Assembly: GCA_016946835.1 (NCBI GenBank)
Contig: JACVTC010000105.1
Span: 300,001-347,500 of the forward strand
Direction of reading: 5' to 3'
From: Neocallimastix lanati (nom. inval.)
Lineage: Eukaryota > Neocallimastigomycota > Neocallimastigomycetes > Neocallimastigales > Neocallimastigaceae
DNA: 47,500 bases
The notes beneath the pieces are model-generated. The model did not search any database and was not told where the DNA came from. It saw only the letters and a list, made by a program, of their open reading frames with translations. A program made the translations under genes and the position numbers. Of this stretch, positions 1 through 15,494 are shown one piece after another (the stretch's first letter is position 1; each line of letters opens with the position of its first letter).

Positions 1-1000
1 TTTTGCTTCATTATTTATGTATAAATTAATAGTTTTTGTTTTCCCATTTATTCATAAAGTAGATGTTTAATTTGTAATCTATCATACTTAAACATTCAGC
101 TTCAGCGGTAGATGTTATGATGGTTGTTTGCTTTTTGGAATATCATGAAATATGATTTTTACCCATTAAAATATTGTGTCATGAAGTAGATTTTCTATCA
201 TTTGGATCACTGACAAAATCCGAATCTGTATGTGCATTTATTTTACCTTTATTGTCATATCTTACTTTATAATGTTTTGGTCCATTTTTAAGTATTTTAA
301 TATTTGAATAGCTTTTTATCAATAGACTTGAGTTCGATTTTCTGATTTCCTTGGTTACAAAATTAACGGTAAATTTAATGTCTGGACATGTACATCTTGC
401 AAGGTAAATTAAAAAACAGATATTTCTTTTGAATTTTATTATGTCAACAGGATTCTTATTTTTATTATTATTATATCCTGCACATGGTGTTTTTATTTAT
501 TTATTTTTTTTTAATTAATTATATTATATTTATTTAACAGAATATCAATGAATGTTTCCTGTGTGATGTAAATGTCATTCCCTTCTCTTTCTATTTTGAT
601 TCCTAATATAAAGTCAGCAAATCCATTTTTTGATACCTTAAAGTTTTTTTGTATTGTTGAAACATTGTTAATAATTTCGAAATTCTATAATTCGCATATC
701 ATCAACATAAAGTCTTATAATACATGGTATTCTATCCTTTTACTTTTTGAAGAAAACACTTGGATCAATTATAGATTATTGAAATTTTCTTTTAGTTAAG
801 AGTTTTGTAATAGGTTTATTCCACTGGCGACCAGACTGTTTGAGATTGTACAATCCTTTATTCAGTACCCAATAGCCTTTGTATATGCCAAATCCTTCGA
901 ATTCTATTTCAGAATTATTATCACAAATTAATTTGATTTTGTATATTTTAAAGTTTGTTGATAAACTTCTATTATTGATAATGAGAACAAAACAACTCAT
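1..1000 (-). pseudogene. Ty1/copia reverse transcriptase and RNase H fragment
   Basis: Three signatures of copia Pol are readable on the minus strand. Around 780-880 the peptide LNKGLYNLKQSGRQWNK matches the copia RT block usually written LKKALYGLKQAPR-W. Around 685-720 the peptide LYVDDM is the RT catalytic YVDD box. Around 95-140 the peptide TSTAEAECLS is the RNase H motif (S-S/T-T-E-A-E-Y), and around 205-225 HTDSDFVSD matches the D-x-D-W-A-G-D type RNase H block. The blocks lie in different frames, so the copy is inactive. The fragment is cut by the left window edge. Confidence 0.8.
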
Positions 1001-1467
1001 TTTGATTCGTTATTGTCATTTGAAGTTGTGAAATAATTATTATTATTATAATTATTAATATAATTTATATTATCTGTATAATTAATATCATAGTTTTTAT
1101 TTTTTTTTATTTTTTTTTTTAAATTATTATTTTCATTCTTATTATTATTTTTTTTTTAATTATTATTTTCATTCTTATTATTATTAAGATTATTATTATT
1201 AAATTTTTATTTAATTTATTTTTACCATTTTTTATGTATTTATGTAAGTTATTTAAATATTCAACATTATCTAGACTATTTGATATAAAACAAATATTTG
1301 TATTAACATATTTGTATATTTAATAATAATTATTATCGATAATAATTATTTTATTTTATTTTATTTCAATATGTTTTATTATAATTATAATAATTATAAT
1401 ACTTTAATTCATATAAAATTAATATAGTTCTATATATTAGAATATATATTTAATATATTTCATATTG

Positions 1468-1925
<458 letters not shown>

Positions 1926-2165
1926 ATCTAAGTCCATGGAATCATTACAGTTTTTATAATTATTTTGTAGATTAATTTTTATTTGACATTTATTCATCTG
2001 ATAAGTTTATTCCTAGATTTGATAAATTCAAATTAATTTTCAATTATTTTAACAGCAATTTTTTGATAATTCTTTAAACATATAATGGATCTTTTCGTTT
2101 TCACTTATATCATAATTGTCATTTTTAAGTTAGTTAAAAATATTAAAACATATCAAATAAATATT

Positions 2166-2501
2166 TTAAACTTCCATATAGTTGCGTGGCTTCATAGTTC
2201 TCAAATGCTTGATTAATTTTTCAAATATAAGTTCATCTGCTTCTTGGTTTATCTCTTCCAATTTCTTGATCATACCATCAGCAGATTCCAAATTTTTGAT
2301 ATCTTTATAAATTAATTCATTTAATGATGATAGCCATAAGATTTGAATTATTTTTATCAATTTTCCCCCAAAGTTTTCATCATTTTTATCGCCTTCATTA
2401 AAAAGATTAAAAGTGATGTCCATAGCTTTCATAATGTTAGTAACTTTTTCCATATTTTGAAAAGTCGGAACCCTTGTAAACGAAACATTCAACATTGTCA
2501 T
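2166..2501 (-). pseudogene. Copia gag-like (UBN2-type) fragment
   Basis: This 111-residue minus-strand frame has a pattern seen in copia gag N-terminal regions: a hydrophobic segment ending ILWLSSLNELIYKDIKNLES, then a Lys/Glu-rich helix, then FEKLIKHLRTMKPRNY, which resembles the 'LL..LP..Y' step of UBN2/gag proteins. It is upstream of the zinc knuckle and pol fragments on the same strand, as gag should be. The assignment rests mainly on context and on the general pattern, so it is tentative. An unrelated small gene is possible. Confidence 0.5.
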
Positions 2502-2510
2502 TCATTTTCA

Positions 2511-3224
2511 ATTGAGACTCTTAATTTATAAAAAATTATTTATTAATAAATATAAATATATAAAAATGGTTAACAAAGATTTAAAATTTAAATGTTGCTT
2601 GTTCTTTGTATATAAATTAAAACTTGAAGTAAAATATAAATTAATGGAAATGGTAGTTTAAAAAAAAATGGTGTAAGAAAATAAAAATTTTATAATTATA
2701 AAAAAAAAATTATAATAAAACAATTAATATAATAATAAAAAGTTCTACTAAATAAATGAAAAATATCTATAACGAACCATGCTATTAAATTGTATTATTA
2801 TTATTACATTCTTTATTATTATTACTACTATTATATAAAAAAAATGTTATATATATATATTAAATATATTACTTTAAAATGTATATACATATAGATAGAT
2901 AAATAGATTTTATTTTAAAAAAAAACATCAATTCCTTTTTTAAAATAAATACTATAATTTTTTTTTTTTTTTTTTTTGTTAATTCGGTAATAAGAAATTT
3001 CAAAAATAGTAAAAACTAAATAATATTTAAAAAGAATTAAATATTTGCTTTTTATTTTAAATATTACTTTTTAATATTAAAAAAGATTTATATAATACAA
3101 CTTATACGAAATATATGATCATAAAAAAAATTTTTTTTTTTTTATTTATAATTTTCAATTATATATAAATATTAATTTATTATTATTATTATAGAATGAT
3201 TATTATTAACATTATAATTTTAAC

Positions 3225-3259
<35 letters not shown>
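2511..3259. other. AT-rich intergenic DNA
   Basis: Nothing but A/T homopolymers, short TA and ATT repeats and stop-rich frames. It lies downstream of the transcription-factor gene and probably holds its 3' UTR and terminator, but no specific signal could be singled out. Confidence 0.7.
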
Positions 3260-7473
<4,214 letters not shown>

Positions 7474-8266
7474 TTTATTTTTAAATTACAATATAAATTT
7501 GAATTAAAGTATTTTTTATTTTGTTACTTTTATTATTATTTTTTTTTTTATTTATTTTATTTTTGCTTTGTCTTTTTTTTTTTTTTAAATAGTCATATAA
7601 TTGTTGTTATTATATCAGATGTATTAATTATTAAATCTTTAATATTGTTCTTTTATTTTTTAAATTATTTACTTCGTTTTTCAAAAAAAATAATTAATTA
7701 ATAATAATAATAATATTAATAATATATAAAAATATCTAAAATAACTATAAAAAAAAAATTTAAATATTTACAAATTAATAAATTTAATATTAATTTATAT
7801 ATATATAATTATAATTATTAAAAAATATTTAAAATTAAATGTTCATAAATTAATATTAATCTTAAAATGAATTAATAATTATATTTAAGAATTATATAAT
7901 ACTAATACTAATAATAATAATAAATATAAATAATTTATTATGTGAAATAATAAAGATCAATATCCTATATATTAAAATAAATCATATAATGGTTAGATTT
8001 TATGATTTTAATTCTTTTTATTTAAATGTTATTAATAAAAGAATTATACAAAAATATAAATGTTATTAATAATTATTCTTTTATTTAAATGCTATTAAAA
8101 AATAATAATTATAATGATAAAATTATTAATTATACAGACATATTTGAATATATATTTAAACTGTATAAATTTAATAAGCATTATAAATTAAATTTTTGAA
8201 TGACGGAATTTTGATTATTTCGTTTGGTCATTCATCATTTCTTAATTATTTATTATTAAGTAATAT
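7474..8266. other. AT-rich intergenic, promoter side of the transcription factor
   Basis: Low-complexity A/T sequence. A plus-strand open frame at 7381-7701 overlaps exon 1 antisense and is a composition artefact. It presumably contains the promoter of the transcription-factor gene, but no box stands out. Confidence 0.6.
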
Positions 8267-8991
8267 TTATATTATATTATTTAAATCAGCTAAACAATCA
8301 AACCACAAATTAATAATATAATTTCTATCACATTTAGCATTAATTAACTTGGATTCAATATTTTTGTAGCGTTCAATTAAGACACTGATTTCATTAGCTT
8401 TATTTATTGCTCTTTTTTTTATTTTCCAAATTCCTCTTATTTTTCTTTGATAATCATAATATGATAAATGTTCAAGTTCATTTAATTTAACTATTAATTC
8501 CTAAAAAGATGATTTTGTTAGAAATAAATTATTTTAAATAATTATTGGATAATTCTGAGGCATTGTTTGTTACATTGGATGGTAGTTTTTTATATAAATT
8601 TCTTGATATTTGGGATTTAATTAAATTATATTCTGGATATATAAGTCCCATTTCTTTAGAAATTTTAATATATAGGGGTTTTATTTTTATACCAAAAGGA
8701 ATTGAACTTTTTTCAATTCCATCTTTAATTTTATGTTTCATTATAGATAGAGATACATCGTATTCTTTTTCAGGATGATTATGTGAACTATCATATTTTA
8801 AGATTTCTTTCTTATTATTTAAAATAATAAAAGATTTACATTTATTTATTTTTTTTATATTCGGTACATATATAAACTTTGGAATTATCTTTTCTTATAT
8901 ATGAAAAATTAAATTTATATTTTTTATTAATAATAATTTGCTCTTTTCCTTGGTTAGACTCACTTATATCAATAATTAGATTTTCTTCCAT
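8267..8991 (-). pseudogene. FLYWCH zinc-finger / MULE-type transposase fragment
   Basis: From the ATG at 8991 the frame encodes an acidic start and then a FLYWCH-like module: aromatic residues, YICTEYKK, then after a one-base frame change in an A run NKCKSFIIL and YDSSHNHPEKEYD, giving the C...C...H-x-H zinc ligands. The frame continues through 8529. From about 8505 to 8267 a second block (SYYDYQRKIRG, then LINLWFDCLADLNN-like) matches the C-terminal tail of the plus-strand fragment at 9345-9778. The central transposase part is missing. FLYWCH plus this tail is the architecture of Mutator-like (MULE) transposase proteins. It is broken by the frameshift and the deletion. Confidence 0.65.
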
Positions 8992-9148
8992 TTCTATATT
9001 TTTGTAAATATTTTTTAATTATATAATTAAAATTATTATATTAATTATCCAATATTATTCATAATATTAATTTTGAAAAATTAGATTTTCAATTATTTGT
9101 AAAAAAATATATATAAATAAATAAAGAATGTAATAATATAAGTACAAG

Positions 9149-9344
9149 TATATAAAATAAAATAAAATATTGAAATATAAATATAAAGTACAGATTGAAT
9201 GGAATAAAATAAAATAAAAAGTTGAAAGATAAATATAAAGTACAGATTGAATGGAATAAAATAAAATAAAAAGTTGAAAGATAAATATAAAGTACAGATT
9301 GAATGGAATAAAATAAAATAAAAAGTTGAAAGATAAATATAAAT
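9149..9344. repeat. 52-bp tandem satellite, about 3.8 copies
   Basis: The unit is AATAAAATAAAATAAAAAG, TTGAAAGATAAATATAAAG, TACAGATTGAATGG. Copies at 9201-9252 and 9253-9304 are essentially identical; the first (about 9149-9200) is diverged and the last is cut at 9344, where the plus-strand transposase-like fragment starts. The core GTACAGATTGAAT recurs twice near 12.05 and 12.15 kb. Confidence 0.95.
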
Positions 9345-9778
9345 TTGTCAAAAAAAAAAAAGTATAATAATTTTCTACAATTTTTAGAATATTTAAATAA
9401 AAATTATTTACTAAAGTATAATGTTAATAATTGGAATTATTATGAAAATATAGAGCATTTAGCAAACAAATCATCAGAATCTTATAATAGCTACTTAAAT
9501 AATATATTTCCAAATAAACCTTTATTTTATAAATTAATATATATATTAAAAGAAGAAGAAAACTTATCTTATAATGATTACTAAAGGAGAACTAAAGGAA
9601 CTTAAAAAAAAAAAAGCAAAAAATATTTAGTGCAACTGATGAAATTAAAATTTTAATTGAAAATTACAAAAGTAAGGAAATAAATTTATTTTATAATGGA
9701 TGCAACAGAAATGAATTAGTTAAATTATGGAAAGATTGTTTAATTGATTTAAACGATATAAATATTAATTTAAAATAA
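9345..9778 (+). pseudogene. MULE-type transposase C-terminal fragment
   Basis: The frame reads W-x-Y-Y-E-N-I followed by NKSSESYNSYLNNIFPNKP and LFYKLIYILKEEENLSYNDY. This resembles the C-terminal region of MULE/FLYWCH proteins (N-N-x-x-E-x-x-x-x-x-L-N-x-x-F ... P-x-F-x-x-L-I-x-x-L-x-x-E). A TAA then interrupts at 9583, and the homologous tail goes on to a stop at 9778 with further interruptions. Compared with the minus-strand relative at 8267-8505, two stops sit where that copy has CAA (Gln) and TGG (Trp). No N-terminal part is present upstream, where the 52-bp satellite begins. It is an inactive fragment. Confidence 0.6.
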
Positions 9779-10708
9779 ATAATCTTAATTTAAAAAAATG
9801 CTAGAAAAATACAAATTTATTTACCTATTATACTTATTTAATAATCTTAATAGAAATTATCTTTAGTTATTTTTAATAAGTAATTTATAACTAAAACCGA
9901 TTAATTTGATACTAGTTAAAATTTTATTAATATCAATATCAATTTTATAAAATTATAAATTTTATCAATATCAATATCAATATTATATAATTATCAATAT
10001 CAATATTATATTATTATAAATTTTATTAATATCAATATCAATGTTGTAATTATCAATATCAATATTATATTATTATAAATTTTATTAATATCAATATACT
10101 TTTCAAAATTAATTATGTTATTAAAAATATTAAATTCAATAAAAGATTTTTATTATTTTATTAAAATTCTAATTGTTTTATTATATTTTAATAATAATTG
10201 ATTTATATTGATCAAACATTATAAATATTACTATGCAAATAATTAATTATTTTAATAGGATCAATTATTCAACTCTTATTGTTTTAATTTTTAATTCTTA
10301 TATTATTTAAATTAATATATATATATATATCGTTTATGAAAATATGAATTATAAATAATTAAAATTATTTACTTTTCATTTAAATTTTTTTATTTACTAT
10401 AATAAAATATAATAATTAAAAGACAAACGTTATTATAACTAAATTATTTTTTTTTTTAGAAAAATAAATGAAAAAAAAATTAAAATATATAAGATTCCTA
10501 TATATATAAAATAATTATTATATTTTTTTTATTTTATTTTAGTTTATTTTATATTTATTTCACCTATACTTTATTATTTAATATTTTTATATATGTTAAA
10601 CTTATATATATTTATATGGTTTATATATTATCTTAATTTTTAAAAAAATAATATTTAGTTTAATAATAATTTTAAAATTAATCTATAAAAAATCTATTTT
10701 TTATTTAT
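9779..10708. other. AT-rich intergenic with a short tandem array
   Basis: No coding signal. Between about 9917 and 10100 there are about three imperfect copies of a roughly 58-bp unit built from TATCAATATCAATATTATA and TTATAAATTTTATTAA. The rest is low-complexity A/T. Confidence 0.7.
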
Positions 10709-11158
10709 TTAACCACGCCAACACCAACCATATTCAGTAAGACAGTATTTACCAACTATATCATAGACACGAGCATCACGATTAACATAACCTCTCCATG
10801 AAAATCCACTTCTTGTGTTATTTGGTGTGTAATGACATCCATTTTTGGTACTTATATGTCTAGTAATCCATTTACATTTATCTGGATTTTTATATTGTGT
10901 ATCTCTAAGATATGCTCCAACAGGGATTTCTCTATAATTAACTACTGAATTATGGAGGAAACAGTCATAAAATCCACAATTACTATTTTTTATAATACCA
11001 TAACCTTTACATATATATGTATTTTTGCAATCTCTAGAATTAAGGAAATATAGATGAGATATATCTTAATATATAGCTGGTCCAACCAATTTTATACCAC
11101 AAACATAAGTAATGCATGCAGTAGCAATTAATAAAGCAGTTAATAATTTTTTAAACAT
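10709..11158 (-). pseudogene. Small secreted cysteine-rich protein, one internal stop
   Basis: The frame is 150 codons long, ATG at 11158 to TAA at 10709, with a single internal TAA at codon 31 (11068-11066). It starts with a clear signal peptide (MFKKLLTALLIATACITYVCG) and, after the stop, continues without any frameshift as a Cys-, Gly- and Tyr-rich domain with at least nine Cys residues, ending YCLTEYGWCWRG. The region is visibly GC-richer than its surroundings, like other genes here. Only one lesion in 149 codons suggests very recent loss, an allele, or a sequencing error. I do not recognise the family; it resembles a small effector or enzyme-inhibitor type secreted protein only in general character. 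Confidence 0.7.
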
Positions 11159-11585
11159 TTTAATTTATAAAATTAATACTTTAATATAATATTATAAAAA
11201 ATACTAATTTTAAACCTATTTATATAATTATTTTTTTTTTAATTATTCAATTATGTAATTACGTATGTAATTCTGTTGATAATATAAACAAGGTATTAAT
11301 AATAATTAATAATATTTAAAATAAAATAAAAAAAATATAATAATTATTTTATATATGTAGTAATTATATATATATATTTTTTTTATTTAATTCTCTAAAA
11401 AAAAATTTTTTAGTCATAATAAAAGTTTGTCTTAATTATTTTTATTATCATTAAAAAATTTATTTATTCATTTATTTATTTATTACATTATAATACGCCA
11501 TGTTTTCCGAAATGCCCGACAACAAAATACAAATTTATGTAATAAAAATTTTCGAAATGACACACCCCCATTTATGCTAAGTATT
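11159..11585. other. AT-rich intergenic
   Basis: Likely promoter side of the cysteine-rich gene. A small GC-richer patch at about 11497-11575 directly precedes the AAATA microsatellite; nothing in it was recognised. Confidence 0.5.
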
Positions 11586-12217
11586 CCAAATAAAATAAAA
11601 TAAAATAAAATAAAATAAAATAAAATAAAATAAAATAAAATAAAATAAAATAAAATAAAATAAAATAAAATAAAATAAAATAAAATAAAATAAAATAAAA
11701 TAAAATAAAATAAAATAAAATAAAATAAAATAAAATAAAATAAAATAAAATAAAATAAAATAAAATAAAATAAAATAAAATAAAATAAAATAAAATAAAA
11801 TAAAATAAAATAAAATAAAATAAAATAAAATAAAATAAAATAAAATAAAATAAAATAAAATAAAATAAAATAAAATAAAATAAAATAAAATAAAATAAAA
11901 TAAAATAAAATAAAATAAAATAAAATAAAATAAAATAAAATAAAATAAAATAAAATAAAATAAAATAAAATAAAATAAAATAAAATAAAATAAAATAAAA
12001 TAAAATAAAATAAAATAAAATAAAATAAATAGTAGAAATATAAATGTAAAGTACAGATTGAATAAAATAAAATAAAATAAAATAAAATAAAATAAAATGA
12101 AATAAAATAAAATAAAATAAAATAAATAGTAGAATATAAATATAAGTACAGATTGAATAAAATAAAATAAAATAAAATAAAATAAAATAAAATAAAATAA
12201 AATAAAATAAAATAAAA

Positions 12218-12296
<79 letters not shown>

Positions 12297-12298
12297 AA

Positions 12299-12322
<24 letters not shown>
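11586..12322. repeat. Giant AAATA pentamer microsatellite with satellite cores and AAAT tail
   Basis: About 440 bp of nearly perfect AAATA units (11588-12030) is followed by two spacers, each with a block of AAATAGTAGAA-TATAAAT and the core GTACAGATTGAATA (around 12030-12062 and 12123-12158). More AAATA repeats and then about 100 bp of AAAT tetramers follow. The spacers match the 52-bp satellite near 9.2 kb. The two long Phe/Ile/Leu/Tyr-rich open frames on the minus strand are translation of this repeat. Confidence 0.95.
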
Positions 12323-12329
<7 letters not shown>

Positions 12330-12660
12330 AAACATAGACTTGCACATATGGGTACCCATCTCCCATATGGCCATACAGTTATTAATTAACTGTAAGGTGA
12401 TGAGTTATTGGCATACTGTATCAGCTTCGCCGCTCTCAATCGTCGTTACACACTGCCCGGAGATGCATTCCTAACGTTCCTACATATATCTCTAATGACC
12501 ACGAGCATCAGAACGGAACCATTAACTCCTCCCTAGTGGGTGTAATCATTGGCGATTGGAAATTTTACAATCATCAAGGTCTATGCTTCAATTCAAAGCG
12601 TAGTATCAGGGTTGGGTGAAATAATCATCTGAGGGAAAGCCTTATGGACATCACGTAAAT
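12330..12660. other. GC-rich unassigned island
   Basis: About 330 bp with ordinary base composition (contains CGCCGCTCTC, CTGCCCGGAGATGC, CTCCTCCCTAGTGGG) in DNA that is otherwise almost all A/T. Plus-strand frames stay open for about 46 codons (around 12390-12533, LLAYCISFAALNRRYTLPGD) and then, in another frame, for about 35 codons (GDWKFYNHQGLCFN). The minus strand is open in parts as well. It could be a relic of an unknown coding sequence, a mobile-element terminus or an RNA gene. I recognise no tRNA or rRNA features. Confidence 0.5.
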
Positions 12661-13234
12661 AAATAATAAAAACTACAGTTTTTGTAATTTTTTATTATTT
12701 ATTAATTTCTTATTTATTTATAAATAATACTCTATTAAAATTAAGAAATAATAAATTTCAAATGTTTTTAATATATATATATATATATTTTTTCTGTTAT
12801 TTCATCATAGTTCTAATAATGTCAAATCACTTATTAAATGTTCTTTAACATTAATTTATCATAATCTTTAATTAGAATTATATAATCATGATGATTTTTT
12901 TTTTAAAATAAAATAAATATAGTATATAATAATATAAAAGTATTATTTTAAATAAAAAATATTATTCAAATCTTTATTTTAACTAAATTAAATAAAAAAT
13001 ATTATTCAAATCTTTATTTTAACTAAATAAAAAAATAAATAATTAAATAAAAAAATTGTTATTTATATAGTAATATTTCAACTTTTATCAATGTTATATA
13101 AAAATATTTTCATAAAAATATATAATTGAATAAAATTATTTTTTTTTTTTTAAAAAAAAAAAGTTTTTATAATTTATAATATATATATATTTTTCTATTG
13201 TAATAGATGAAATAAAAAGAGTTCTTAATTTTTA
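12661..13234. other. AT-rich intergenic
   Basis: Low complexity, including a direct duplication of a roughly 41-bp unit at about 12950-13032 (AAATAAAAAATATTATTCAA, ATCTTTATTTTAACTAAAT). No gene seen. Confidence 0.7.
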
Positions 13235-13875
13235 AATTATACTACTGTTGAACAGCACTTTTGCACTTTTACTAAGAAAACCCAAGAAGGTAATGATCTC
13301 TCTGATGATTATTATAGTGTATTTTTAAAAGACGCTCTTAATTTCAACGGTAATATTAATGAAAAAAAGATAAAAAAAAAAAAAAAAAAAAGTTTAAAAT
13401 GTTATCTCAGTACTACTGGTGAAATAACATAATTTAATTATGAAAAATAAATATACCTTAAAGATGTTGAAAATTTTGAAGAAATTAAAAACCTATTTCA
13501 AAACATTACTTCTTTAGGTGAAAGAGATGAAACCAGTAAAAATGAAACAAACTATGTTTACGAAGTTGCTTCAGTTAACGAGAGAACTGTTCTCTATGCT
13601 TATCTTTACTTCGATTTTAATATATACTGTTTCTTCTCTTCTAAATTTTATTTCTTGTCTTTCACAAAAGAAAATTTAGTTTACTAATTTTTTAAATAAT
13701 AAGGATATTTGGGCTGAAACTAAATGAAAGAATGTAAAAACTAAAAGTAATACTCCAATTCATCTTTATTTAATTTCTCAAGGTCGCTTTTACGAAAAAT
13801 TAATAGACAAATTTGATAAAATTTTTTACTACCAAAAAGCAGCTGGTTAAAATATGGAAATTTCATGTTTGATAA
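13235..13875 (+). pseudogene. Decayed unassigned coding region upstream of the helicase relic
   Basis: Plus-strand frames read as protein in pieces: HFCTFTKKTQEGNDLSDDYY near 13255, a long stretch at 13460-13680 including NETNYVYEVASVNERTVLYA, and TPIHLYLISQGRFYEKLIDK near 13752. Stops (TAA, TGA) and an A-run insertion interrupt them. Composition and codon use resemble the helicase relic that starts 400 bp downstream on the same strand, so it may be the upstream part of the same viral gene or a neighbouring gene. I recognise no domain in it. Confidence 0.45.
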
Positions 13876-14163
13876 TGGTTATAATTTCACTTAAAAAGAT
13901 TTTCCAGAAACAAATAATAATTTATATTTATTGTTTTATTTCAATGTTTTAATCAAAGTATTTAGATATATTATCATTAATTATGATATATTGAATAAAT
14001 GATATATATATAAATATCCAACTACAAATAAAATAATTTGATTTATTGGAAATTAAAAATTTAATCCTATAATATAAATTTGAATAATTTATTTAATATT
14101 TTATTTATAAAATTTTAATTTTTTTTTTTTTTTTTTTGAAACATTAAATATAAATTAAGTGTT

Positions 14164-14204
<41 letters not shown>

Positions 14205-14283
14205 TTTTTTTTCTTATATTTATATATATAAATTAAATACATGCATGAACTAATTTTAATATATATATATTGATTTCAATATT

Positions 14284-15494
14284 AATAAACCACGTCTTGG
14301 AATGCCTAAAGATTTTTGTCTTAAATCTACCAATTATGATTTTCACTCTGAGAATAAGGAAAAAGTTAAAGATGTCAATGAATTTTTTGAAGATATATTT
14401 GTTGAAAAGGAATTGATTCAATACGTATTAAAGATTTTAGTTTCATCTCTTACTTTCATTAATAAATTAAGTACGATTGTACTTTTTATCGGATCTGGTA
14501 GAAACGGTAGGACTACTCTTACTAATATGATACATTTTTTAATTAGAGATTATGCTGCAACCTCGAATGAATGTTTCTTTATTTTTATGAAAATCGGTCA
14601 GTACTGATAAACTAAATCTACATATGGTAGATCTTAATTGTGTAAGAGTGACCATATGTGAAGAACCAGATGCCTGTAGCATTGCTATTACAGGTGATAT
14701 TAAAGCTATAACCGGTAATGCAGGCTTAATTAAAACTTAAACCATGTATAAAGATGTTCAAGCAGTATCTGTTGATTTATTACCAATTATTAATGAAAAT
14801 GACAAATTGACAATATCTAACTTAGATAATGCCTTAATTGATCGTATTCTTGTTATATCATTCACCCAATGATTAATAAATAAAATGAATGTATCCATCT
14901 TATCTTCAACTAAAACCCTTCAATAAAAAGAGCTAATGCAAAATGGAAAGATTCTCATGTTCAAGGGGTTATGCTGAATTTTAATTTATTTACTTATTGG
15001 AAATTATCAAGAGGATTACTCTACCCTAGAAATTCCTAAATCTGTGATTAATGAAACCAAAAGTTTTATTATGAATAGTGACCATATTGCTAGATTTTTG
15101 GATAATTGTGTTATTTTACCTAAAGCAACATATCAATATGGTATGAAATTATCAGATGGTAGACAAAAGCAATTACATCATAAATCCGATATCAAATCAA
15201 AAGATGAAAAGTTAAATCGTGAACTTAAGCAAATAGAAAAAATAATGGATTTGGAAAAAAAATATTATTGATAAAAATGACAATTATGTTATTCTAATTG
15301 ATGAAATTTATACATTTTATAAAAATTGGTTAAAGCAATACATATCCACTCGTTCTATATTTTATAGTTTGGAAGATTTTCGAATAAATTTAATTAAATA
15401 TAGTATTCATATCAGTAATATATCCTCTGATTCTAATTCTGATTCTGAATCTAAGAAAACCGTCGAATCAATTATTGGTTACAGATTAATTTAA
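14284..15494 (+). pseudogene. D5-like SF3 helicase (primase-helicase) relic, giant-virus type
   Basis: Frames joined only by position follow the order of the D5 family of helicase-primases used in DNA virus genome replication. RLGMPKDFCLKSTNYDFH and FFEDIFVEKELIQYVLK match the segment preceding the ATPase. GSGRNGRTTL (about 14494-14523) is the SF3 Walker A loop, with Arg at the usual Lys position. VRVTICEEPDA (about 14641-14673) matches the Walker B region, GDIKAITGNA the next conserved block, and INENDKLTISNLDNALIDRI the sensor/motif C region with its Asn. FIMNSDHIARFLDN (about 15065-15105) is the typical downstream helical block. At least several stops and frame changes separate them, so it is non-functional. 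D5-type helicases occur in nucleocytoplasmic large DNA viruses and some related elements; which lineage donated this one cannot be read from the sequence alone. Confidence 0.82.

Noticed and set aside
9149-9344. Possible CRISPR-like or direct-repeat array
   Set aside because: The units are contiguous tandem repeats without unique spacers, in a eukaryotic genome.
11572-12374. Two long minus-strand frames rich in Phe, Ile, Leu and Tyr (about 265 codons each)
   Set aside because: They are the translation of the AAATA/AAAT microsatellite in two frames, without any non-repeat protein content.
12330-12660. tRNA or rRNA gene in the GC-rich island
   Set aside because: I could not find a cloverleaf, A/B box pair or a familiar rRNA core, so it is left unassigned.
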